A DNA stretch of 49,209 bases from Alphaproteobacteria bacterium. Lineage in GTDB: Bacteria; Pseudomonadota; Alphaproteobacteria; SP197. Shown here in pieces: positions 25,303 through 33,830 of the stretch (positions are counted from its first letter, which is position 1; each line of letters begins with the position of its first letter). The DNA is taken from positions 1 to 49,209 of the forward strand of contig SHVY01000022.1 of assembly GCA_009694045.1 (NCBI GenBank), in the 5' to 3' direction. Made by a program: the position numbers and the translations under genes. The notes under the pieces were generated by a model, which saw only the letters and a list, made by a program, of their open reading frames with translations, was not told the origin of the DNA and searched no databases.

Positions 25303-26304
25303 ATGGACATTCGCGCGAGCCTTCCCGACCTGATCGGCAACACGCCCCTGGTTCGCCTTCGGGGACCGTCCGAACGCACCGGGTGCACCATCCTCGGCAA
25401 GTGTGAGTTCATGAACCCCGGCCAATCGGTCAAGGACCGGGCGGCCCTCTTCATCGTGCGCGAGGCCGAACGACGTGGCGCCCTGAAACCGGGCGGTGTC
25501 ATCGTCGAGGGGACCGCCGGCAACACGGGCATCGGGCTGTGCGTCGTCGGCTCGGCCCTGGGTTACCGTTGCGTCATCGTCATGCCCGAGAATCAGAGCC
25601 AGGAGAAGAAGGACACCCTTCGCCTGCTGGGCGCCGACCTCAGGCTTGCCAAGGCGGTTCCCTACAAGGACCCGGAGAACTACCAGCATGTATCGCGCCG
25701 GATCGCCGAGGAGCTGGCGGCGAAGGATGCCAACGGCGCCATCTGGGCGAACCAGTTCGACAACGTCGCCAACCGCCAGGCCCATATCGAGGGGACCGGC
25801 CCGGAAATCTGGGCACAGACGGACGGGCGGATCGACGCCTTCGTTTCCGCCATCGGTACCGGGGGAACCATCTCGGGCGTCGGGATCGCGCTGAAGGAGC
25901 GCAACCGCGATATTCGCATCGTCCTCGGCGATCCGTTGGGATCGGCGATGTTCAACTGGGTCAAGACCGGCGAGCTCAAATCCGAAGGCACCTCGATCAC
26001 GGAAGGCATAGGTCAGGGGCGCGTCACCAAGAACTGCGAGGGCGCGCCGATCGACGATGCCGTGCAGGTGACCGATGCCGAGGCCCTGGAGGTTCTGTTC
26101 GACCTCGCCCAGAACGAGGGCTTGGTGCTCGGCGGTTCCACGGGCATCAACATCGCCGGCGCGATCAAGGTTGCGCGCGACATGGGACCGGGGCACACGA
26201 TCGTCACGCTGTTGTGCGATCTCGGCAACCGCTATCAGAGCAAGATCTACAACCCGGTGTTCCTGCGCGAACGGGGCCTGCCCCTTCCGGCGTGGCTGGG
26301 CTAG
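25303..26304 (+). CDS. cysK: Cysteine synthase A family PLP enzyme
   Basis: O-acetylserine sulfhydrylase-type enzyme that makes cysteine from O-acetylserine and sulfide. It has 333 residues. The start SLPDLIGNTPLVRL is standard, the Schiff-base lysine is in FMNPGQSVKDRAALF, the substrate loop is EGTAGNTGIGL, the PLP phosphate loop is AIGTGGTISGVG, and the late G-x-S-x-G region is LGGSTGINIAGA. The 'GTAGNTG' loop and the length fit the CysK/cystathionine-synthase-like branch of alphaproteobacteria. The upstream gap 25207-25302 holds a degenerate C-rich stretch of CCCCTGG-like units and no gene. It is followed after four bases by the AlaX gene. Confidence 0.94.
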   Translation: MDIRASLPDLIGNTPLVRLRGPSERTGCTILGKCEFMNPGQSVKDRAALFIVREAERRGALKPGGVIVEGTAGNTGIGLCVVGSALGYRCVIVMPENQSQEKKDTLRLLGADLRLAKAVPYKDPENYQHVSRRIAEELAAKDANGAIWANQFDNVANRQAHIEGTGPEIWAQTDGRIDAFVSAIGTGGTISGVGIALKERNRDIRIVLGDPLGSAMFNWVKTGELKSEGTSITEGIGQGRVTKNCEGAPIDDAVQVTDAEALEVLFDLAQNEGLVLGGSTGINIAGAIKVARDMGPGHTIVTLLCDLGNRYQSKIYNPVFLRERGLPLPAWLG

Positions 26305-26308
26305 GGAC

Positions 26309-27028
26309 ATGACCCTGGTCTTCCGCGAGGATGCTTATGCCCGAAGTTGCGATGCCGTCGTCGTCGCGGTGGGGCCCGAGGGCATTCGGCTCGACCGCAC
26401 GGTCTTCTACCCGGAAGGCGGCGGCCAGCCCGGGGATACCGGCGTGATGCGCCTGCCTGAGGGCACGACGATCACGATCGTGGATGCCAGGAAGGGATCG
26501 GGGGGCGACGACGTGGTTCATATCCCCGGACCGGGATCGCCGATGCCCGATGTCGGGGCGGCCGTGGTCGCCGAAATCGACTGGGAAAGGCGCCATCGCC
26601 TGATGCGAATGCATAGTTGCCTGCACCTCCTGTGCGCCTTGGTCGATGCGCCGGTGACCGGCGGGCAGGTTGGCGACGGCCGTGGTCGGCTCGACTTCGA
26701 CCTGCCCGAGGCAACCCTGGACAGGGTCGAACTCGGCGTGCGCCTCAACGCGATCATCGCGGAGAACCGACCCCTCTCGGAGAGCTGGATTACCGACGCC
26801 GAACTCGCGGTGCAACCGGAGCTGGTCAAGACCATGTCGGTCAAGCCGCCGATCGGTTTGGGCCGGGTGCGCCTGATGCACGTCGAGGGCGTCGATCTGC
26901 AACCCTGCGGGGGCACGCATGTGCGGGCGACCGGCGAAATCGGCCCGGTGGAGATCGTGAAGATCGAGAAGAAGGGCCGGATCAACCGTCGGGTCACCGT
27001 GGCCTTCGCCGGCACAGGCACCCCGTGA
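26309..27028 (+). CDS. alaX: Alanyl-tRNA editing protein (AlaX type)
   Basis: Free-standing relative of the AlaRS editing domain that hydrolyses mischarged Ser- or Gly-tRNA(Ala). It has 239 residues. The N-terminal barrel has RTVFYPEGGGQPGDTG, and the zinc site is formed by MHSCLHLL (HxxxH, about residue 100) and LQPCGGTHVRATGEIG (CxxxH, about 208-212), followed by VKIEKKGRINRRV. All ligands are present. It begins four bases after cysK, and its TGA overlaps the GTG start of the rhodanese gene, so the three are one operon. Confidence 0.93.
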   Translation: MTLVFREDAYARSCDAVVVAVGPEGIRLDRTVFYPEGGGQPGDTGVMRLPEGTTITIVDARKGSGGDDVVHIPGPGSPMPDVGAAVVAEIDWERRHRLMRMHSCLHLLCALVDAPVTGGQVGDGRGRLDFDLPEATLDRVELGVRLNAIIAENRPLSESWITDAELAVQPELVKTMSVKPPIGLGRVRLMHVEGVDLQPCGGTHVRATGEIGPVEIVKIEKKGRINRRVTVAFAGTGTP

Positions 27029-27873
27029 ACGAGAGCTTCGCAAGCCTGGTCGGCACCGCGTGGCTGGCGGCCAATCTGGCGACGCCCGACGTCAGGGTTG
27101 TCGATGCATCGTGGTATTTGGCCGCGGACAAGCGAGACCCCAAGGCGGAGTACCGCGAGCGTCACATCCCAGGCGCGGTGTTCTTCGACATCGACGAGAT
27201 CGCCGATACGTCGTCGCCGTACCCGCACATGCTGCCGGACCCAGTCAAGTTCTCGGCCCGGGTCCGCAGGCTCGGTCTGGGCGACGGCAACCGCATCGTC
27301 GTCTACGACGGCGGGGTCATGATGGCCGCGTGTCGCGTCTGGTGGATGTTTCGCGTCTTCGGCCACGACGATGTGGCGGTGCTCGACGGCGGCCTCGGCA
27401 AATGGCGCGCCGAGGGGCATCCGACCGAAGACCTTCCGCCGATGCCGCGCGACCGGCACTTCTCGCCGCGGCTGAACACCCTGATGGTCCGCGATCTGGA
27501 TCGGATGCGCGCGAACCTGGCGACGGGGCGGGAACAGGTGGTCGATGCCCGGGCCGTCGGGCGGTTCAACGGCACGGTGCCCGAGCCGCGGCCGGGTCTG
27601 CGCAGTGGCCATATTCCCGGCGCCCGCAACTTGCCGTTCGACCGGCTCCTCGACTCGTCCAACAAGACCTTCAAGCCCGACGACGCCCTGCGCCAGGCCT
27701 TCGTGGACGCCGGTGTGGATCTTGGCCGCCCCATCGTCTGCAGTTGCGGCTCGGGCGTCAGTGCCTGTGTCCTTGCCTTCGCCCTCGACCGTCTCGGGCA
27801 TCGCGACGTCGCGATCTACGACGGCTCGTGGTCCGAGTGGGGCTCCCGCCCCGACACGCCCATTGAGACCTGA
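27025..27873 (+). CDS. sseA: 3-mercaptopyruvate/thiosulfate sulfurtransferase (tandem rhodanese)
   Basis: Two-domain rhodanese, 282 residues, moving sulfur from mercaptopyruvate or thiosulfate to an acceptor. The inactive N-terminal domain shows VRVVDASWYL, YRERHIPGAVFFDIDEI and VVYDGGVMMA. The active domain shows VVDARAVGRFNGT, RSGHIPGARNLPF and the catalytic loop SCGSGVSACVLAFALD, where the CGSGV/SA signature favours mercaptopyruvate over thiosulfate. The GTG start at 27025 overlaps the AlaX stop (GTGA). Together with cysK it points to cysteine and sulfane-sulfur handling. Confidence 0.94.
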   Translation: MNESFASLVGTAWLAANLATPDVRVVDASWYLAADKRDPKAEYRERHIPGAVFFDIDEIADTSSPYPHMLPDPVKFSARVRRLGLGDGNRIVVYDGGVMMAACRVWWMFRVFGHDDVAVLDGGLGKWRAEGHPTEDLPPMPRDRHFSPRLNTLMVRDLDRMRANLATGREQVVDARAVGRFNGTVPEPRPGLRSGHIPGARNLPFDRLLDSSNKTFKPDDALRQAFVDAGVDLGRPIVCSCGSGVSACVLAFALDRLGHRDVAIYDGSWSEWGSRPDTPIET

Positions 27874-27906
27874 CGGGCCGCAGCACGACCAAGACCGCGG
27901 ATAGCG

Positions 27907-29650
27907 CTAGGCCGGCAGGCCCACCATCGCCAAACTTTCGGCGTGGTGTTCGCGGTCCACGGCGACGGTGTAGCGCTGGGTTCCGAGGTAGGTGGCGCAA
28001 CTGAAATTCGGGTTGCCCTTGAGGACTTCCGCCGCGTGCCGGTCCGCCAGCTCTATGCCGCCGAGACGGGCGCGAATGGCCGCGAGGAACGCATGTTGCG
28101 AGGCATCGGGCGCCGTGATGTGCTTGAATGCGTCTGCCGCCTCGGTGTAACGCCGGGCGACGAAGTACGCCCGGCCCAGGTGGTTCCAGAACCGCTCCGG
28201 GTGGTAGGGGTTCAGGCGCATCGCTCGCTTGATCCAGTCGATCCCCTCCTCCGCCTTGCCCGTCCAGGTCAGCAGATCACCCTGCTGCACGACGATGAGA
28301 TCGTCGTTGGGGTTGAGGTCCAGGGCCCGCTTCTGGTGATAGGCAGCCTTTTCGAAGTCGTCCACGGTGACGCCGAGGGCGGCGAGAATCCGGTGAGTGT
28401 CGCTGTCGTTGTCGTCCAGTTGGAGGGCTGTCTGGACCGACGCGACGATCTGGCTTCGGGTTGCGTCGGTGTCCCCGCACCAGCCGCGGATCCACTGCTG
28501 GCCGAGCAAGCATCCGCGCCACGCGTGGGCATGGGCATAGTTGGGATCGAGGGCGATCGCCCGGTCGAGAAGCTCCAAGGCCTTGGCGTTGTCATCCCGG
28601 TTGGCGCGATGGTGCAGAAGCTTGCCCGCCAGCACGCATTCGTAGGCCACGAGATTCTCGATCGGCTTCCGTTCCACCCGGGCGCAGGTCGCCGCGTCCA
28701 TCCGGCCGGGGAGCACGGCGACGATCGCCTCGGTGAGTTCGTCCTGGATCTGGAAGACGTCCGCCAGTTCGCGGTCGTAGCGTTCGGCCCAGACTTGCCG
28801 GTCCGCATCGGCATCGATGAGCTGGCGGCCACGCGCAGTCGATTGCCGGCGCGGCGGACACTGCCCTCGAGCACGTACTGGACCTTTAGGTCGCGGGCCA
28901 CGTCCCGGGCGCTGGTCGACTTGCCTTTGTAGACGAACGACGAGTTGCGCGAGATGACGAACAAATGCCGGAACCGAGACAGCGCGGTGAGGATGTCTTC
29001 GGCGATGCCGTCGGCGAAGAATTCCTGGTCGGGGTCGCCGCTCATGTTGGCGAATGGCAGGACCGCGATGCTGCGGCCGTCCGTCCCGGAAGGCAACGGC
29101 GTCTCCCGACGCTCGGGCTTGGCGGTGGAGGCGGCGGACGGCGAGGCAAGCAGCTCGTAGGCCCGCACGGGCTCGGCGAGATTGTGGACCGTCTGTTCCC
29201 CCAGATACTCAAACCCGAACGGGACCTTGCCCTTCACCTGGTCATGGACGTTGCAGGCCAGGACGACGCCGCCAGGCTTCGCGAGCTTCTCCAGCCGGGC
29301 GGCGAGTTGACCCCATCGCCGTAGATCGTGTCACCCTCGGCGATGACGTCACCGAGGTTGACTCCGATCCGGAACACCATGCGCCGGTCGTCCGCAAGGT
29401 TCACGCTTGCCTCCGCGATGCGCGCCTGGACTTCGGCGGCACAGGTGACGGCATTGCCGGCACTCGCGAATTCGACCAGCAGGCTGTCGCCGGCCGAGCC
29501 GACGATACGGCCCTGAAACCGCGCGATCGAAGGCTCGATGATTTCGGCCCGAAGCTGCTTCAGGCGCGCCAGCATCCCCGTCTCGTCCGCCTCCATGAGG
29601 CGGGAGAATCCAACGACATCGGCGGCAGGGATCGCCGCGAGCCTGCGTTG
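27907..29650 (-). pseudogene. Class III adenylate/guanylate cyclase-TPR gene, two frameshifts and no start codon
   Basis: The decayed form of the common alphaproteobacterial cyclase with TolB-like and TPR parts. The first readable codons (RRLAAIPAADVVGFSRLMEA, from about 29650) are the canonical beginning with the metal Asp, but they follow TAG-CAA instead of ATG. The catalytic core reads GSAGDSLLVEFASAGNA and FRIGVNLGDVIAEGDTIYG. One base is missing near 29309 (GDGVN then AARLEKLAKPGGV in the next frame). The frame then gives RSIAVLPFANMSGDPDQEFF and DLKVQYVLEGSVRR. A second missing base near 28829 leads to the TPR region (ALELLDRAIALDPNYAHAHA, KRAMRLNPYHPERFWNHLG). The stop is at 27907-27909. 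The protein would exceed 570 residues if repaired. An ATG at 29720 in another frame cannot reach the domain without a further indel. Confidence 0.8.
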
Positions 29651-29773
29651 CTAGTCCGACAATGGGCGTCTCCCGGATCGGGAGGATCGTGGCGAAAGGC
29701 GCGAAGTGCAAGGATTCCATGAGCCTGCGGAATCGGTTGTCCCTGGGCCGGCCACGCGGCTATCGTGCGGGCC

Positions 29774-30907
29774 ATGAGGTGGGGACAATACGCTTCGTGG
29801 TTAGGGGCCCTTTGGTTGCTGGTGGCCGGTGTCGCGTCCACGGCCGCCGCCGATGTCTTGCCGCCGGATATCGAGGCCCGGATCGTCCAGGTCGCGCGGT
29901 TGCCCAGTGCCCCGGCGGTGAGTGCCATGGTGATCGAGCTGATCGCGGCCCACCCGGACCTCGTCTACCCCATCACCCTGCGCGCGACCCGGGCGGCACC
30001 CGCCTATTCGTCCGAGATCGTCCGCGACGCCACCCGTGCCTTTCCCGGGTTCGCCAGTGAGATCGCCGAGGCGGCCGGTACGGCGACGCCGGAGCAGGCC
30101 TTGGTGATCGCCGACTTGGCCGCGGCGTCCAGCGGCACCTCGGCGCGGTCGCTGCGCGAGACCATGGAGAACAACCCGAGCATCGGCACCCGCACCGCCT
30201 CGCCCTGGCGGGTCAGCCTCGGGCTGGGCCTCGGCTGGGCCAACGAGTACGAGGGCGCCGACAACTACCGGTTCCTTGCCTTGCCGCTGGTCGACGTGAC
30301 CTGGCGGGACACGCTCTTCCTGCGCACCGATGGCGGCCTCACCGAGACCGTGACCGGGCTTGGGCCCACCGGACTGGGCGCGAACCTGTGGCGGACCCCG
30401 AACTGGCGGATGGGCGGGCGCTTCACCCTGGACTACGGTCGCGACAACGGGCTGGACCTCTTGCTTGCCGGCACGCCGGATATCGACCCCGACGTGGAAC
30501 TCGGCGCCTTCGTCGAGTACTACGGCGGGCCATGGAACTTCGGTGGCGACGTCCGCCACGGCGTCGGCCTGGGTGATAACAGCCACGGCGGGTTCCTGGC
30601 CGAAATGCATGGAGCCTATGGCGTGCGCTTCGGGCGGACCCGGTCGTTGGTCGTCGGTTTGTCCTCGACGTTCGCGGGCGACGGCTACATGGACGCGTAC
30701 TTTGACACACCGGGCTTCAACGCCAAGGCCGGGTTCCGCGACGTGGGCGGCTTTGTCGTGCTCCAGCAGTATTTCACGCCCCACGTGTTCGGCCGCATCC
30801 AGATCAGGGGCAAACGCCTGCTGGGCGACGCAGCAAAGAGCCCGGTCAGCGACGAGAACTCGAACAACCAGTTCCTCCTGGGAACGCAGGCCGGCTACAC
30901 GTTCTGA
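29774..30907 (+). CDS. MipA/OmpV family outer membrane protein
   Basis: Outer membrane beta-barrel protein of the MipA/OmpV family, 377 residues. A signal peptide (WLGALWLLVAGVASTAAA) is cleaved near residue 25. A helical region of about 110 residues rich in Ala and Glu follows, which is unusual before the barrel. The barrel starts near WRVSLGLGLGWANEYEGADN with YRFLALPLVDVTWRDTLFL, the MipA signature, and closes with a C-terminal Phe (GTQAGYTF), as expected for BamA recognition. ATG 29774 is preferred over GTG 29765. Some family members scaffold murein enzymes; here the role is unknown. Confidence 0.9.
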   Translation: MRWGQYASWLGALWLLVAGVASTAAADVLPPDIEARIVQVARLPSAPAVSAMVIELIAAHPDLVYPITLRATRAAPAYSSEIVRDATRAFPGFASEIAEAAGTATPEQALVIADLAAASSGTSARSLRETMENNPSIGTRTASPWRVSLGLGLGWANEYEGADNYRFLALPLVDVTWRDTLFLRTDGGLTETVTGLGPTGLGANLWRTPNWRMGGRFTLDYGRDNGLDLLLAGTPDIDPDVELGAFVEYYGGPWNFGGDVRHGVGLGDNSHGGFLAEMHGAYGVRFGRTRSLVVGLSSTFAGDGYMDAYFDTPGFNAKAGFRDVGGFVVLQQYFTPHVFGRIQIRGKRLLGDAAKSPVSDENSNNQFLLGTQAGYTF

Positions 30908-30925
30908 AACGTCGGCGACGAAGTC

Positions 30926-31477
30926 ATGGATACCGCCAGCCTTCCCACCATCACCATCACGGTAACGCACCTTGCCATGGAGGCGCCGCCGACCACCCCG
31001 GCGCGGCGCGCGCCACCGCTCAAGCTCGCCATTCTCCGGGCCGAGGAGCCGACCGTGGCGTTCTATCGGTTCCTCTACGGCACCGTGGGCGAACCCTGGC
31101 AGTGGACCAAGCGCCGCCTGATGGAGGACGACGAGATCGCCGCCAACATCCGCCACCCGAAGGTGACGATCTACGTCCTATATATCGGCGGCGTGCCGGC
31201 GGGCTACGCCGAACTCGACTTTCGCCCGGCGCCGGATGCCGACCTCGCGTACTTCGGCCTGATGCCCGAGTTCGTCGGGCGCCGTCTAGGCGGTTATTTC
31301 CTCGATTGGGCCGTGCGTGCCCTGTGGGCGGGCGGGGCCGGCCGGCTTACCGTGAACACCTGCGACCTGGATCACCCACGCGCCCTGCAAGCGTACCAGC
31401 GCGCCGGCTTCGTTCCCACGCGGCGCGAGACCGAAGAGCTGGTACCGATCGACGTTGTCCGCTCCCTCGGCCGCTGA
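30926..31477 (+). CDS. GNAT family N-acetyltransferase
   Basis: Acetyl-CoA-dependent acyltransferase of the GNAT fold, 183 residues. The order is typical: LAILRAEEPTVAFYRFLY, central strand IYVLYIGGVPAGYAELDFR, the acetyl-CoA loop PEFVGRRLGGYFLDWAVRAL (pattern Q/R-x-x-G-x-G/A with RRLGG), VNTCDLDHPRALQAYQRAGF and the final VPTRRETEE. The first 30 residues are low in structure, and a later start (ATG 30977, MEAPPTTPA) is possible. It starts 18 nt after the porin stop. Substrate unknown. Confidence 0.88.
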   Translation: MDTASLPTITITVTHLAMEAPPTTPARRAPPLKLAILRAEEPTVAFYRFLYGTVGEPWQWTKRRLMEDDEIAANIRHPKVTIYVLYIGGVPAGYAELDFRPAPDADLAYFGLMPEFVGRRLGGYFLDWAVRALWAGGAGRLTVNTCDLDHPRALQAYQRAGFVPTRRETEELVPIDVVRSLGR

Positions 31478-31490
31478 AAAGGTGACAAGC

Positions 31491-32510
31491 ATGGTCCAGT
31501 CGACCCGTCAGATCGTCCTCGCCGCCCGCCCCGAAGGCATGGCGAAGGACAGCGACTTTCGCCTGGTCGAGGCGACGATTCCGGCACCCAACGAGGGCGA
31601 GGTGCTGATCCGGGTGATTTGGCTCTCGGTCGATCCTTACATGCGCGGGCGCATAAGCGATCTGGCGTCCTATGCCGAGCCAATCCCGATCGGCGGCGTC
31701 ATCGTCGGCGACACGGTGGGCGAGGTGATGGAGAGCCGCGATCCGTCCTCGAAGGCGGGCGACATCGTCGAATCCTACCTCGGCTGGCAGTCCCATGGCG
31801 TCGCCAAGGCCCGAGCCCTGCGCAAGCTGGACCCGAGGCAGGCACCGGTATCAACGGCCCTGGGGGTCCTCGGGATGCCGGGGTTGACGGCCTACCACGG
31901 ACTGATCGAGGTCGGACGCCCGCGGCCGGGAGAAACGGTGTTCGTCTCGGGCGCGGCCGGCGCCGTGGGCAGCGCGGTCGGCCAGATCGCCCGCATCGCC
32001 GGCTGCCGCGCCGTCGGCAGCGCCGGCGGGCCGGCGAAGGCGCGCCATCTGACGGCGGATCTGGGCTTCGACGCCGCCTTCGACTACCGGGCGGAAACCG
32101 ATCTTCGCGCGGCCCTCGCCCGCACTTGCCCCGATGGCATCGACGTCTACTTCGACAATGTCGGCGGCCCGATCACCGACGCGGTGCTGCACCACATCAA
32201 TCTGCGCGCCCGGGTCGTGATCTGCGGCCAGATCGCCGGCTACAACCAACGCGGCAAGGAGATGGGCCCACGCAATCTGTGGCAGCTCATTGTCAAGCGG
32301 GCCCGGATCGAAGGGATGCTGGTATCCGACTTCGCCGACAAGGGCGAGGCGGCGCGCGGCTACCTCACGCAATGGCTGCACGACGGGCGCCTGAAATACC
32401 GCGAGGACGTCGTCGAAGGCCTGGAGAACGCGCCCGCCGCCTTCCGCCGGCTGTTCACCGGCGAGAATCTCGGGAAGCAGCTCGTCCGCGTCGGGCCGGA
32501 CCCAGGCTGA
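31491..32510 (+). CDS. NADP-dependent medium-chain oxidoreductase (CurA/leukotriene B4 reductase-like)
   Basis: Zinc-independent medium-chain dehydrogenase/reductase, 339 residues. The start QIVLAARPEGMAKDSDFRLV, then VIWLSVDPYMRGRISD, identifies the prostaglandin reductase/CurA group that reduces enone double bonds with NADPH. The Rossmann loop is VSGAAGAVGSAVGQIARIAG, with FDNVGGPITDAVLHHINL and RVVICGQIAGYN after it. ATG 31491 follows AAGGTG; the open frame upstream to 31455 lies inside the GNAT gene. Its 3' end overlaps the convergent rluC-like gene by 56 nt. Physiological substrate unknown. Confidence 0.93.
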   Translation: MVQSTRQIVLAARPEGMAKDSDFRLVEATIPAPNEGEVLIRVIWLSVDPYMRGRISDLASYAEPIPIGGVIVGDTVGEVMESRDPSSKAGDIVESYLGWQSHGVAKARALRKLDPRQAPVSTALGVLGMPGLTAYHGLIEVGRPRPGETVFVSGAAGAVGSAVGQIARIAGCRAVGSAGGPAKARHLTADLGFDAAFDYRAETDLRAALARTCPDGIDVYFDNVGGPITDAVLHHINLRARVVICGQIAGYNQRGKEMGPRNLWQLIVKRARIEGMLVSDFADKGEAARGYLTQWLHDGRLKYREDVVEGLENAPAAFRRLFTGENLGKQLVRVGPDPG

Positions 32511-33453
32511 CGTCCTCGGGATCGGCGCCGAGGCCGAGGGCCTTCAGCGTTTCCCGGATGTGCGGCGGTAGGGGCGCCGCCACCGTCACGCCGTCCGGCA
32601 GGGTGATCGACGCCGCGTGCAGGTGCAGGCGCTTGGCGATGCCCTTCATCGCCGGGGCCGCCGCCTTCCCGCCGTACTTGGCGTCGCCGAGGATGGGCGT
32701 GCCGAGAGTCGCGCAATGGACCCGAAGCTGGTGCGTGCGCCCCGTCAGCGGCTCCAGCGCCACCAGGGCGAATCGGTCCCCCGCCGCGTCCAGAATCCGG
32801 TAGCGGGTGACGGCCCGCTTGCCCTCCTCCTCGTCCACCGCCACGCGCTCGCCGTGGGGGCCGGAGCGTTTCGCCAGCGGCTGGTCGATGCGCCCCTGGT
32901 CCTGCCGGGGCCGCCCGACTACGACCGCCAGGTAGAGTTTGTGCACCTCGCGGCCACGGAACTGGGCGCTCAGGTCGCGCGCCACCGCCCCGGTCCGCGC
33001 CAACACAAGCACGCCGCTGGTGTCCTGATCCAGGCGGTGGACCAGCCGGGGTCGCTCGGCCGAGCCGAACCGCAAGGCATCGAGCATCGCATCGAGGTGG
33101 CGGGTCTGGTTGCTGCCGCCCTGGACAGCCAAGCCGGCCGGCTTGTCGATGACGATCACGCGCTCGTCGCGATGGAGCACCCAGTCCCTGAGCCGCGCCG
33201 CCTCGGCCGCTGGCACCTTCGCTCGCACGGTCGTTGCCGGCGGGGCGAACGCCGCCTCTGGTGGAACGCGAACCGACTGGCCGGCGGTAAGCCGTTGATT
33301 GGCCTTCGCCCGGCGACCATCGACCCGCACCTGGCCGGTGCGCAGCAGGCGCTGCAGAAGGATGTGGTGCACCGTCGGAAAGTTCTTGCGGAACCAGCGG
33401 TCAAGCCGCATATCCGTCTCGTCGACCGCTACCTCGCGCGGCGCCAGGGTCAT
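32455..33453 (-). CDS. rluC: RluC/RluD family 23S rRNA pseudouridine synthase
   Basis: Isomerises uridines of rRNA to pseudouridine. It has 332 residues: an S4 RNA-binding domain at the start (MRLDRWFRKNFPTVHHILLQ with RTGQVRVDGRRA), then the catalytic domain with IDKPAGLAVQGGSN, the active-site Asp in RLVHRLDQDTSGVLVLART, and TGRTHQLRVHCATLG with PILGDAKYGG. The start ATG 33453 overlaps the crcB stop (ATGA). The target site is inferred from similarity only (RluC rather than RluD). It is last gene of the rarA-crcB-rluC unit. Confidence 0.93.
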   Translation of the reverse strand: MTLAPREVAVDETDMRLDRWFRKNFPTVHHILLQRLLRTGQVRVDGRRAKANQRLTAGQSVRVPPEAAFAPPATTVRAKVPAAEAARLRDWVLHRDERVIVIDKPAGLAVQGGSNQTRHLDAMLDALRFGSAERPRLVHRLDQDTSGVLVLARTGAVARDLSAQFRGREVHKLYLAVVVGRPRQDQGRIDQPLAKRSGPHGERVAVDEEEGKRAVTRYRILDAAGDRFALVALEPLTGRTHQLRVHCATLGTPILGDAKYGGKAAAPAMKGIAKRLHLHAASITLPDGVTVAAPLPPHIRETLKALGLGADPEDVSLGPARRGRAASRDSRR

Positions 33454-33830
33454 GCGGATAGCCCGCGCACGATCCACAACCCGGCGAACAGCGCGCCCAC
33501 CGACAGCACGACCGAGGCCACGGCATAGGCCAGGGCGAGCCCCCATACCCCGCGCTCGATCAGGGTCGTGGTCTCCAGCGAGAACGCCGAGAACGTGGTG
33601 AAACCGCCGAGAACGCCGACCATCAGCAGGGCCCGAACGCCCGGCGACGGAGACCAGGCGTTCGCCATGGCCTCGACCAGCAGACCCATGACCAGGCCGC
33701 CGATGACATTCACGGCAAGGGTGCCCCAGGGGAATCCTGCTCCGATAAGCCGCGTCACCTGGCCGGCGACCAGGTAGCGGCCGACCGAACCGATCGCGCC
33801 GCCGATGGCGACCCAGACGATCAGGTTCAC
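33450..33830 (-). CDS. crcB: Fluoride efflux channel CrcB (Fluc)
   Basis: Small inner-membrane fluoride channel, acting as a dual-topology dimer. It has 126 residues with four hydrophobic helices. Family marks are GGAIGSVGRYLVAG in helix 1, the WGTLAVNVIGGLVMGLL helix with the pore Asn, and the GGFTTFSAFSLE break in helix 3 that holds the central sodium and the phenylalanine box. GTG 33830 overlaps the rarA stop (GTGA) and its TGA overlaps the rluC ATG, so three genes are translationally coupled. No fluoride riboswitch is visible upstream, since the gene is inside the unit. Confidence 0.95.
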   Translation of the reverse strand: MNLIVWVAIGGAIGSVGRYLVAGQVTRLIGAGFPWGTLAVNVIGGLVMGLLVEAMANAWSPSPGVRALLMVGVLGGFTTFSAFSLETTTLIERGVWGLALAYAVASVVLSVGALFAGLWIVRGLSA

